From positions 3,348,001-3,412,000 of the forward strand of contig JADNRZ010000001.1 of assembly GCA_015501605.1 (NCBI GenBank): a stretch of 64,000 nt of DNA. The letters are read 5' to 3'. Positions within the stretch are counted from its first letter, which is position 1, and each line of letters opens with the position of its first letter. The DNA is from Panaeolus papilionaceus. Lineage: Eukaryota > Basidiomycota > Agaricomycetes > Agaricales. The translations under genes were made by a program, and so were the position numbers. Positions 47,100 through 57,935 of the stretch are shown piece after piece. The notes under the pieces are model-generated. The model worked only from the letters and a program-made list of their open reading frames with translations. It ran no database searches and had not been told where the DNA came from.

Positions 47100-49385
47100 T
47101 CCTCATCTACATCTCCCTCAACATCCACACTCCTGTTCACCCCAGGCCCACCCACGCCATTCACGTACACCAACCCGTCTCCCGCCCTCCTATACCCCGC
47201 ATCCGCATCCCCACAATCCCATCCACCGTGCTCGCATCATCATCCCCTCCATACCCATACGCGCTCTGAAAAAATCGTCTCCTCGCACCGCCCTTGCCAT
47301 TCACACCAGAAGCAGAAGACCCATGCGGCCCACCACACAAATCGAAATGTTCATACCCCGGCTCCGTCGCAGGTATATCATAGTATTTCCCCGTAATTAG
47401 GTTCATGCCTCGCTTATTCTGACTCCCTTGAGATGAGGAATTGACGAATCCAGAAGAGGACGAGTTGAGGGTCGACAAGACGGGTTACTGGTACCCGTAA
47501 TTCAGTGTGCCGTTGTTACTCCTTGACGCTGAGCTGGAGCGTTTGAATTTCGAGTTGGGAGCTGCGTTGCGCCAGTTGGATGAGCTAGATTCGTCTGCGG
47601 AGGATGAGGAGTCGGCGTTTTCGTTTTCCGAATCGTCGTCGGATGTTTCGGCTTCTTGGAGGTTGTATACCTAAGGTATCTTGTGTGTTCTGTTATTGTA
47701 TTAGATATGGTAAAACTCGAGATGAGAGTGGAAATTGACTTACGAGCTAACTATTCATCTAGCTCATCTCTACTCTGACCATCATCTTGTCCAAACCCAA
47801 GATGTTTTCCTACACTCTCCCTCGGCACATCCGTCATCTGCACCGAAGGCGCATGTGCCAATTCTTGTAAATGTTCCAATGCCGTCGTTCTAAAATTCTG
47901 CAAAGAAAGGGTCAGCAACACCTCTAAAAACCAAAGCAGCGACCAAATATACACACCTCACAACATCCAAAGACCCTTCCTTCACGTTCAAATCCTCCAT
48001 ATTATTCTCCGCGACCTCCAGCCTATACCGCGGGCCAAACCACTCGAAATACTCATTCCACGGCAAATTCGGGTCAATGTCATTCTCAATCCCCAAAGCG
48101 CACGCAGTCTCATACGTCCACGTCCTAGCGACATTTTTGACCGTGTATCCCCCACCCCCAAGAAGAATGAGAGGAACGTTGTATTTCCTAAGGAACTGCA
48201 CACAGCTGGCGTGCCCGTGCATGGTTAGGTTGAAACAACCCAGTTTGTCGCCTGCGAGTGAGTCTGCCCCGCATTGTAGGACGACGGCGGATGGACGGAA
48301 GACTTCCAGGATTTTAGCCATAATCTATGAAAAGAATTACCCTTTCAGCACTCTTCGCAAGAAGGAAACAGGGCTTTGAAACTCACAGGTTCAAAAACAC
48401 TCTTAAACGACTCGTCTGTAATCCCATCCTTCAACGGCACATTAACAGCATACCCCTTGCTTTCCCCCTATCTCCCTGTGTCTCTGTTCCAGGAAAATAC
48501 TCCCCACATTTATGGAAGCTACACATCATCACCCTATCTGTGGTATAAAACGCCTCCTCAACGCCGTCGCTGTGGTGGCAGTCGATGTTAATGTACAGCA
48601 CCCACGCGTCGGTGCGCAGAAGCTTGAGGATACCGAGCACGATGTCATTTATGTAGCAAAATGCCGAGGCTTCGCGCTTTTTGGCGTGGTGGAGCTCGCA
48701 GGTCCAGTTTATGGCGATGTCGGCGCCGCCGCATGCGCGACGTTGGGCCGCACCTGCGGGATGGGTAAGTGGGAGGTTGGGAGGTGTGGTGTGTGGTGGA
48801 ACAAACCTAGTGAACCTCCTGCTGATATTGAGCAAAACTCGAATAAGCCTTCGAAGGCGGGGTTATCTTCTCCGACGAGGACTGTGAGGTGTGTTAGTAT
48901 GCATGATTAACATGGAAGTGTTGAGGTATGAAGACGATGCGACGTTGGAATGGGAGTTGAAATGGTAAAGGAGGAAGCAGTGGCGTTATCTTCGCTCCAT
49001 GGTACATAGGAAATGAAATAAAGGAAATACAGTAGTAACTCACATCTGGTACCTTGATAAGTCATCTTCTCCGCCGTCTCTGGTGTAACTTGCGTCAAAA
49101 AATGAATGTATTCATCCGTATGAAACGCGTTTATGTTCTCCTGTTTTTCTCTCCGTGGCCACTACACATATTGGTGTACATCGTTATATCGCCCAGGTTA
49201 TACGGAAGCTGTCGGGATTCAATAAGCTGTGATAAAATCAGCAGAGCCCTACAACACAGGACAAGACACAACTCACCAAAACGTGCATCTTTTATCCAAC
49301 ATCCCATACACAGAAACCAAATCATGTGCAATGCTTATACGGTGGGGCTTCAGAGGGTGTCCGTGTAATCCACCTCAGTTATAAA
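47100..49385 (-). pseudogene. Rpd3-class histone deacetylase, unit 5 (decayed)
   Basis: Minus strand. The first exon is missing, and the second exon (about 49230-49385) has lost the YGPG motif. Exon 3 reads NAFHTDEYIHFLTQVTPETA. Exon 5 carries [20 protein letters not shown] (AGGLHH mutated) and [16 protein letters not shown] sequence, in which the invariant Gly of HHGDG is Ser. A frameshift follows at about 48460 ([10 protein letters not shown]). The next exon is intact: [54 protein letters not shown]. The tail exon loses one C in a C-run near 47196, which shifts GMRMRG to GMRMRGIGG. It is a pseudogene at several points. Confidence 0.85.
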
Positions 49386-49639
49386 ACCAGAACCCATGCA
49401 TACGTCACAACCGCATCTTCATTGAATCAGGGCGAATTTCAAGTCTGCGAGTCGTTTTGATGGACAAGTTGTAATTAACCGTTTTGTAACCATGATAGCC
49501 AACACTGATGGCTTCGCATTTTGCCGAACTCTCGCTCCTTCCTCTGTCGTTGCAACGTTCAGCAGTCTATCGCCACCTGCCTCTCCAAATATTCCACTTA
49601 CACTCGCTGCTATAGAACGCCTCGTCTACTTGTCGAAAT

Positions 49640-51275
49640 TGAGTATTTGGATTATGATGATGTCATGGTGCGTTGGTTTCTCTTTTGGTTTCGCTTCACT
49701 ATGCGAATTGGTTGAATTGAACATCGATCATACTTATATAGGGTATCACCCGCTATTTCGACGCAGTGCCTGATCTGAGTGCTGCGTTGAGTCGAACGGT
49801 GTGTAAGAATTGTGAGTAAACGATCAGTATTATCATTTCTTCGTATTATTATTCGTTCTCCTATGCTTTTTTGTGAATTTTTATTCGCTTTTCTCGGCCC
49901 ATCCATTTGTCAATGACCTTTTCTCGACCTCTCCATTCGCCAACAATACTAACGCGAATTCTACCTCTTAGTGCCTAACATGCGGTGTACGCGATGAACA
50001 ATCGACACGGTCATGTCCAATCCCAAAGTCTGTTTTACATCTGGTATAAAGGGGCGTATTAACACTGTATGTGTTTCTTTTCACCTCTCTCTTTGTGAAT
50101 TTGCTGATTCATAATTTTTGTTATTTTATTTCATTTATCGACTTGAAATATTTTGCTCGCTACAGAATTACCCCAATAGACACTCAGAGCGCGCCATGAT
50201 GTCCTCACGAGCTAGGAATGTGATCGCTGTATTTCGTCGTTTCATAAGACTGATGTCAGTCTTGTGTCCCTGTCGTTCTTCTCTACCTTGTATTCACCTT
50301 AATGAAATATTCCCTCCATCAAAACCCCTCCTTGCCCGCCAACTTAAATCACGTTGCTTCATCCAAGAGTGCCCAACGTGGTGGCAGATCTACGAATACC
50401 TTAGCGAAGCTCAGCAACGCGCCACCCTTGAGCGGCGGCTGGAGAACAAAGGCAGCGAGGCGTACATCGTGGACGATCAGTGTGCTATAATTGTGGTGGG
50501 GTGGAGCATTGGGGAGATGTCAGTTCAATTTACTGGAAGCGAGAAAATAGACATTTACTGATATATTTGTGATTTTTACAGGACTGCGACGAAGCCACGA
50601 AGCCAGAGTCCGATTGAACGATCACCTGTCATTCAGTGCTTAAAATGTGGTGAAAGGCCCTTTCCAGGATCCTACAATCGAGAAACAAAATAACAATACG
50701 AAGTCAGCGACGAAGCCTAGATGTGAACGAACAGTGGCCGGATGACGCGCTGGATCAGGTGGGGAGGAAAGCGAGGGTGAAAGCGAGGTTGGCGTTGCAG
50801 AAACACGAGGAGAGAGATGAGGAGGAGGAGGTTTGATTTGGGAGTAGGAGGAACCTGAATGCGAATCCGAGTGTGAACGTGAAGGGCAATACCGCACCTC
50901 AAGTGCCAAAGGGAGCCCAAAAAGATGCGCTTTGGGTTATCGTTGAATGCGAAGAAGGCTGACCAGGGAGTTTGTTGGCGGGGTTGGAAGTGCCGAGCAG
51001 GAATGATTGTGTGAGGAGTGAGATGGGGAGTGAGGAGAAGAGAGATAGAGATAGAGATAGCGGGTGGCAGAGTGGTGGTAGAGGTAATGGTGGGGGGTGG
51101 GTCGGAGAACAGTGGAAGGGGCGGGTCTGATACAAGCTTGAAGAGGGATAGGGATAGGGAGACGGGGAAGGACAAGAGTTGGTATAGGGATCGGGACAGG
51201 AGAGATGCGGGAAGAGATGCGGATAGGGACGAGATGAGAAATGGGAGGAAGTATATGCGAGGTTATGCGAGGTAG
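49640..51275 (+). pseudogene. Air1/Air2-like zinc-knuckle gene, copy 5 (5' truncated)
   Basis: Starts at the end of exon 1 (IEYLDYDDVM, about 49637). Everything before this is missing, and 49386-49636 shows no Air-like sequence. Knuckle exon 1 (about 49741-49815) breaks off after CKN. Exon 2 gives a CLTCGVRDEQS-like reading with frameshift. Exon 5 (about 50365-50520) reads ECPTWWQIYEYLSEAQQRAT, LERRLENKG, then CAIIVVG in place of the CYNCGG knuckle. The C-terminal Arg/Asp/Gly-rich region runs to GRKYMRGYAR at 51275 with frameshifts near 50900-51010. Confidence 0.7.
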
Positions 51276-51711
51276 TGGTTGTCTGCGATGTGGTGTTGTG
51301 TGCTTGTTTTCTGGTGGATGTTTTTTTCAACGTTCAATCTTTACTCTTGACTTTGATATACTGTCCTATTTTCTATGCTTCAAGCCGTGCCGTATGTTCA
51401 GCGTAAATGATACTGTCAATGCACTCAATCTGACAATTATGATGATGATGATGTCATGAGACTCATTCAGGCCCTGAGTTTAACGTTTGTTGTGAACCAC
51501 CACCATCGTCTCTGATGAACACATGCCATTCCTTATCGGTGACTATACAACATCTACGTATACAACAACATACTATTGCTAGAACCTAGTATAAGTTTCC
51601 CTTACCCTGCATTCAACTTGATTGTTTTTTCTTCTTGAATTAAACTGGGATCTTGTACATAACCACGACGCATCTTGCTATCTGAACCCGTCTGCATCAG
51701 TCTACAACACA
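51276..51711 (+). other. Air-UBC intergenic region, unit 5
   Basis: Counterpart of 16506-16947, including a TGATGATGATGATG tract near 51440 and the conserved 'gaaccaccaccatcgtctc' block. No gene is supported. Confidence 0.45.
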
Positions 51712-52819
51712 ATGCTTCGCCCACCACCATCTACATGACCCTCACCTGCGCTAGTAACGCAGGTTATCACCAGCACATCCGGCGCTTCTGGCAGCGGTTC
51801 CGGGTCTGGCTCAGGTTCGCAACCGCAACACGACAACGTCCTCGTGCACACTGCTTTCTCACTTGAATACGCCTCCCCTCAGGAATATCAACCACTTCCC
51901 GCCTAGGATATATGCGTTACCGTCTCTGCCAGTTATTTCATACGAGATGGGGTATTTTTTATACATCAAGGTAAGAGGTTTTGTCGGATGTCGTGGTTGT
52001 GGACTTTGAGCTGATTGCTTTCCTTTATGTCGTATTTGATTTCATATTATTCTACCCTTCACGATGAATTAATCTGCATGTAACAAAAAAGGGTTACTAC
52101 GCCGACTCTGTCTTCAAATTCCGCATCACCTTTCTCCGGACCTTCTCTGATCACCCACCAGCGTCAAATTCGTAACCGAGGTCTTTCATCCCCTCGTTTC
52201 GCATGAAGCGTTTAATTTGGGATATCATTTTAAGCACTGGAGGTGACTTTGGTTTTTTTATTTCCAGTGATCACTAAGGCTTGACGATTGCTTAATTTTA
52301 CTTTAGAGCCGATGAATATACCACTGCACAGCATTAAAATGTCGTTCAAGAAGCATACATTGGATAGGATTCAGGACAGCGATTGTTATAACAAGGAGGC
52401 TTTTAGGTTCGTCTGCCTCTCTCTCAACTCAACTCAATCAACTAACCCTAACACTTAATTTTTTACCCATACTCGAAAACAGACTATTCAGAGACTCAAC
52501 CTCGTCATTCGCCAACCTCGCAGCGCAATCTGCCCAACTGTCATCTTCGGATTCAGTGTTGTTCGATACCGTGACGGATGATGGGCATCCGAAGGGGAAC
52601 TTGAAGGCAAGGCAGGGCGTTAGCTCTGGATCTGGGTCTTGATCAGTCAGGCCGAGTTCGGGTAGGGGTATGAGTATGAGTGCTACTGGAGGTGGGAGCA
52701 TGAGCACGATGGGCAGTGGAATAAGCACGACAGGACCTGGAACTGGGCTGGCGACAGCGGGGCCGGGCTTGATTTTTGAGAGGCTGGCTGTGGACGAGCT
52801 GAGAGTTGAACGGGAGTGA
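51712..52819 (+). pseudogene. UBC-variant (AKTIP/FTS-like) gene, copy 5 (decayed)
   Basis: Exon 1 opens MLRPPPST, followed at once by a stop (ACATGA). The downstream SGASGSGSGSGSGSQPQHDN-type Gly/Ser stretch and FSLEYAS are in shifted frames. Exon 2 (from about 52091) has GYYADSVFKFRITFLRTFSD, then frameshifts before the VFHP segment, and the AGAFN part is shortened. Exon 3 gives MSFKKHTLDRIQDSDCYNKE. Exon 4 reads LFRDSTSSFANLAAQSAQLS, SDSVLFDTVTDDGHPKG and a Gly/Ser/Thr-rich tail, ending LAVDELRVERE. Confidence 0.6.
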
Positions 52820-53312
52820 TTGGGGGTGGGTTGTGTAATTGTGAATGAAGGGTTTGCATTTTTACGTTGCGTTCTCCTTGTACGTTTCGATGAATGGGAT
52901 ATACCCCGCTTCAATTCTGAACTCAGACTCGTGAAAGTGATAGGAAGATTTGTAAATCGTCAATACTTGAGGGCTGAAATCCAGATATTATGTATTCAAA
53001 CGATTTTACATACAATAATGTTCCAAACCGATTCCATCCCGCTTGCATACTTGACCAAAGCTTACTGCAATCGCTTTGATAGTCTACATCCGCTAATTAA
53101 AATAAAAAAAGAGGGTATGCTCGTCCATTGATTCAATACATTGCGAGTATTCACGAAGATGTTTAATTTGTAACAGCATGACGTTGAATTCGGAAACGAC
53201 GAGCGCATCGTGACTTGCAGATCAGTCTCCCGTAGTCGGACCACGAAGTCGATCCCAACACTCAACTAAATCCCAGCGATCGTCTAATTTTTTAATCCAA
53301 TCCAACCCAGGA
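52820..53312 (+). other. UBC-X intergenic region, unit 5
   Basis: Counterpart of 7181-7595 and 17870-18369, with the same 'gcgagtattcacgaagatg' block. No gene is visible. Confidence 0.4.
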
Positions 53313-53665
53313 ATGGCACAAGCCGCACGCGCGAATTGATTCAATGAAATGCGCAGGAACCGTGTCCGCCCCAGTTGCGTCGAATGCGAGGGCTGGGAAC
53401 ACAGCGATTGGACACCTCAGACCGAACGGATGACGGTGATTATAACCCCTGGTCTGCGCTCATCGACGGGATAAAATACCACTCTGACACCCACATCGCC
53501 AAGACGATGCATATGCTCTTATACGCGGCGCAGAAATACCCCTGCTGGTGGTGTTCCTGGAGCGTTTAGAGATGATTCAGAGTAAGAGGAGGGCAGTGGA
53601 GGCGCATGCTGGGATTGGAAAGGGAAAGTTTGAATTGTATTCATACAATTTGTTCTGTGTGTAAT
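53313..53665 (+). pseudogene. Orphan fragment X, copy 5
   Basis: Third copy of the unidentified fragment: MAQAARAREL, then C-V/R-EC-EGWEH-like sequence in another frame, and YNPWSALIDGIKYHSDTHIA, the clearest version of this stretch. The FRDPD tail segment is deleted, joining GAFR directly to EMIQSKRR-like sequence. It lacks a continuous frame. Confidence 0.4.
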
Positions 53666-53730
53666 ACATATGTATATCATCGCCATAAAACTGCCTGCCA
53701 TGTAACAACTAGATTGGGGTTCCCGCATTT

Positions 53731-56700
53731 TCATCTTCGAAGTGTGTAATCTCTTTCCGCCTCGTTATAACGGTCTTGGAAACAAAACCACCTATTCCAC
53801 ATCGACCAGCTGGCGTCGTCGATACGAAGGCCCGTACTGGGGTCTATGGTTTTCTCTGCTACCTTAGATGCGGGAAGGTCATGCCCGCCGTCCCAATCGC
53901 CATCGTGCTCTGTGTCGGCGTTGTAAATCCAACTGGTTTCAGGCGCATCAACCTGACGGGGTTGAGACCCGTTGCATATGTGGTACAGCTGTTTACATAC
54001 AGTCAGCATCTCAATAATGAAACCAGCTTCAGCAGTAGCAGAATACATACACGTATATAGTCATGAAGGAGACCAAGATTGCATCTACAACCTTTGGGAT
54101 GGTTATAGTGGAAGTGGGGTGGAAGGAAATACCAACGGGGCAGTGTACAGGGACTGAATTCACTCGAAAGCAAGCACCACAATTCTTTGTGAGAATTGAA
54201 TTCGGGATAGGCAAAGTTGAAGGGGAAGGTAGTATCCTCCATTGCAGAAACAACATGGGGTGGAAAAATCTTTTGGGATGTTTCTTCCAAAGCTGCAACT
54301 ACCTCAGCTGAAAGGGGGCAGTCATACCATATAAATATGCTGATGTCTTCTAAGAGGCGACACACGACGAGTGCACGCCAATTCTTGCCTCCTGTCTGCT
54401 TCAGGTGGTCAATAAGGTCTTGATGCTCAACAATGAATCGGAAAGAACTTGAATCTTCCAATGCATCAAACCTACACAGGTGAAAGCCCATTTGGGCAGC
54501 TTCATTAGTGATAGAATGATACCAGATGTGATTAAAATACCAACATTGAGTTAATATGCCTGATACTGAATACCGCCGCAGCAGTTGCCAGCACAGGGTG
54601 ATATTTGGTTCGTGCATTCCGTCTCAATTTTTTGATTTCCAGTGCTTCCTTCTCTGGAGCTGGCAGATATTTGTCAAGGACATCCAAGAATTCGTGCCAA
54701 TCATGGTTCGAATAATCATTCAGCAAGAACTGGTGCTTCTTTGAGGAAAAGAAGTCGCATATGTTGACTCCTGTGTCGCCCTGGATGCACGCTTTGAGAT
54801 ACCAATCGACCAATTTAACAGGATCGTTAGGATGAAAGTCGGAGTCAGGTGTGTCCATGGGTGGAAATAGTCCTTCCTGATACATAACAAGTAGTCCCAC
54901 TGGAAGCCGTGCTCTTTCAAATTCCTGGTGAATTCGGACTGGCATTGTTGCTATTGCTGGTGCGAAAACAGACCATAGATCCCGGTCAATCATGTCGACC
55001 ATGTCAGCTGAATCCCGAAAAAAAATCATGTTGACCATGTCAGCTGAATCCCAATATCCGTTCGATTGTAGTCGACAAAGAGTCATATACAGCATCAGCC
55101 TGTGCGAGGTGTCCCACCGGGTAAGTTGTCTGACTACTTGGTCCCTGAAAGAAGGGTGGCGAGACGTTCGGGTTTGGAGTATGATCAGGAAACAATAGAT
55201 GATATATTGGTCATCAGCCACAGGAAGATCTGGTTCTACCGGTGCTATAAAGTATACTCAGAAACCTCTCTTCTGAAAAACAAAGAGCACTCACCACCCA
55301 GATGTCGTAATGTCGTTTCATAAAGCTCCTTGTCGACGCTCGGGATATCAACATAAAATTCCTCCGATCGATGTGGGTCTAACAGAAACTCGAGAAGCGA
55401 TGCATGTTGAAATCCAGGTGGATAGGGTTTGTATCTGTCTCTGTTATGCTTGAATTGCATCCCATCTTCGTCACAATTCATAATAGACTGCAAATCAATG
55501 AGAAGTGTGTGGACGGAATGAGGTAAGGAGAGAAGGATCCGAAGGTAGTCTCTGGAATCGACATCGGGCAGTTTACCCCAAAATGAGGCTGTGGTGATTC
55601 GGAAGGCTAAAATCTGGTGGACAAGCTTTGGGTGCTTGGTTTGCCGGAGAATGTGGAGGTACAGCGCATCCAGATCTGCATACGGTCGATCATCACTAGG
55701 AAGGGCGTGCTTCAAAATCGCTTCCAGTCGCTCGCAGGGATGACCCCGTAGATCCTTGATATATCTGATAATAGTGGCGGCGAAGACAAACTGCCCAGAA
55801 GCGCGCTTGATGATCTCCTTGACGAGCTCAGGTGACGGCCAACCAGCTGGAATGCGGTATTTGAGTGGATGTGATTGCTTGATTTTCGCAGTCTCGTCGT
55901 TCATAAACACCTCGATGTCGTGATCGCTATCGCAGTGATCCAGGAGCGAAATGCTCCGCACAAGGTGCGAATCCTCCGACTGCTTGTTGGTCATCCATGT
56001 TCGAATCGCCACCTCCGGTCGACTGGCTAGAAATACCGAGCACGGGAACACGTCCTGGTAACTAACAAGAGTAGCCAGGGCCTCCAGTACTTGGGTTTGG
56101 CCGACTTCTTCCTTGCACTCGTCCAAGCCATCGATAACAAAAACTCTGGGTGGCACGCAGGTGGCACCCTCATGGCTAGCCATGTCCCGTTGTAGCTCCT
56201 TCAAGGGCTCGATAATCAGTGCCACAACTTGTTCTGTGAGGGTAAGGTCGAAGACGGATGGTGCTGCGGAAACGACATGCTCTACGAAGCACTGCAAGCC
56301 AGGTACAATTTGGGTGAGCTGGTAAGCGATGGTAGCGACGAAACGACCTTCGTGGCCGCGATGACTATTCGCATGTGCTGTCCTCGAGAAGAAAAAGGAG
56401 GCGGCAAGGTTCGACGCCGCTCGAAGCTCCATGGCGAAGGTCTGTGCAACGGCTGATTTCCCTGCGCCTGCAGAGCCGTACAACCACATCATTCGAGGAC
56501 GACCATTCCGAGCCCACTTTCGTGTCGTGTTCAAAAGTCTGGTCCTGGTGTTTAGGTGGCATTTAGGAGCGTCGTATCTATCCTTGGAGTTAAAGGCTGC
56601 TCCTGGTGCCGAGTGTTCGTATAGGATCTGTATCGCTGCAGACGCAGGGGTCAGACATTGCTCTCATCATGATTTCGTAGGAGAGTTACTCACCACCTCT

Positions 56701-57232
56701 CGTGTTATGCGCTTGGTGAACATGGGTATGGTTCTGAAATATGGGATTCCCACTAAATATGATTCTGCTGTTGGGACCAAAGATCGCTGGGTGTGGATCT
56801 GGGGCGGCTACAGTGTTACACCATGTAAGCATACAGAACAGTAACACCGCACAGGGTAACTCACCTGATGCATAATTGGCTCCCACAACATGGCTGGGTG
56901 GTTGCAAAGATGGATATCCGCCGCCCGGAATCAGACTCGACGAGCTCGGGACTCCTATGCCTGCTTCTGGGTGACCGGGTTCAGAGGAAGCCGTCAGCGT
57001 CGAATACATGTACAAGTAGCCTGGAGAAAGCATACCATGCGATGCCTCGACTCTAGGTGGCAGAAGGTAAGGTCCACTGGCAGACGAACGAGTGTCTACA
57101 GCAGAACGATGGCATTAAATCCAAGTTGGGGTATATTCAACTATTGCATTCCTTACCTTTGGGCGCTGCTGGACGACTCAGTGGCGATGGACTTGCGCCA
57201 CGGAGGAGAGGTTGAGTCCGAATGGGCGGCAT
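53731..57232 (-). CDS. NLR6: NACHT-domain STAND NTPase, 8 exons, 12-aa duplication
   Basis: Exons: 57157-57232, 57036-57095, 56865-56966, 56694-56786, 55295-56635, 54545-55235, 54051-54471, 53731-53988. They sum to 3042 nt, giving 1013 aa without stop. Exon 6 carries a 36-nt tandem duplication (DSADMVNMIFFR followed by DSADMVDMIDRD). Exon 4 reads IFGPNSRIIFSGNPIFQNHT. The NACHT region is a patchwork: RKWARNGRPRMMWLYG as in NLR2, TQIVPGLQ and APSVFDLTLTEQV as in NLR3, and ECKEE with LVSYQDVFPC as in NLR5. Intron 5 is 59 nt, so retention would shift frame. The exon 7 donor is GTATGT, as in NLR3, instead of GTACGT. Confidence 0.9.
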
Positions 57233-57411
57233 TGGGTGGAAGAAGGCAAAAGGCAAGGCTCTCAGCTTGCAACACCTGTTCACCGATTATCTGTCGAGGG
57301 TGTGAACAGCATGCACACCTTCAAGCAGTGCACTGCATATCTATTTTAGCACATTGACATAATTTGACGCAGCTGGAACTTGTACTCACATATCAACATT
57401 TCGTACTTGAT

Positions 57412-57430
57412 GACGGCTCAGTTAGTCGTC
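57412..57430. promoter_or_regulatory. Upstream palindrome of NLR6
   Basis: Inverted repeat GACGGCT-CAGTT-AGTCGTC, 180 bp upstream of the NLR6 ATG. It matches the NLR3 form except for one arm change, a potential G-T pair. Confidence 0.5.
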
Positions 57431-57527
57431 TTCCTGTGCCCAACCTACCTTAGAAAAATATTTTTCGCACCCATACAACCTAAGAGTGAAAAGAAGTTTT
57501 CTGTAGTTCAGAGTTGTGCCTGATAAT

Positions 57528-57716
57528 TCAAATCGTGGTTGTGTAATTTTCATCATGATGAAATCCTTCAAGGTGCTGGGTTCCAGTAGATAGTCCAGAT
57601 ATCCAAGTGGCTGCGTCTAAGTCGGTATGTGCAAGTATGATGGCAGTCCAAGAGGATGCTTGCAGCTCCGTTTTATGGTATCGTGGAAAAGTAAGAAGTA
57701 TAGTTGGTGAGCGCAT
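57528..57716 (-). CDS. Conserved small ORF (62 aa), copy B
   Basis: Counterpart of 22584-22772: SPTILLTFPRYHKT, then ASSWTAIILAHTDLDAATWI and LEGFHHDENYTTTI. Length and stop are conserved. Function is unknown. It lies downstream of the HDAC copy, so 3' UTR is an alternative. Confidence 0.25.
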   Translation of the reverse strand: MRSPTILLTFPRYHKTELQASSWTAIILAHTDLDAATWISGLSTGTQHLEGFHHDENYTTTI

Positions 57717-57935
57717 CTAGGGGTGAACCCAGCACGCCGGCGAAACCGTAGCGTTGTAAATAATCAAATTGAATAACACGTATGGAGGTATTACAGTTAG
57801 AGGGATACGGACAAACAAGATAGCACCAGAAAAATGGAATACAGAAAAGAAAGAGTAATTGTATAGAAAGAAAGCAAAAGGGATGAGAGATAATTCAGTC
57901 ATGGAAGAAAAGCAGCCAACGCCTTTTCCCCAGCC

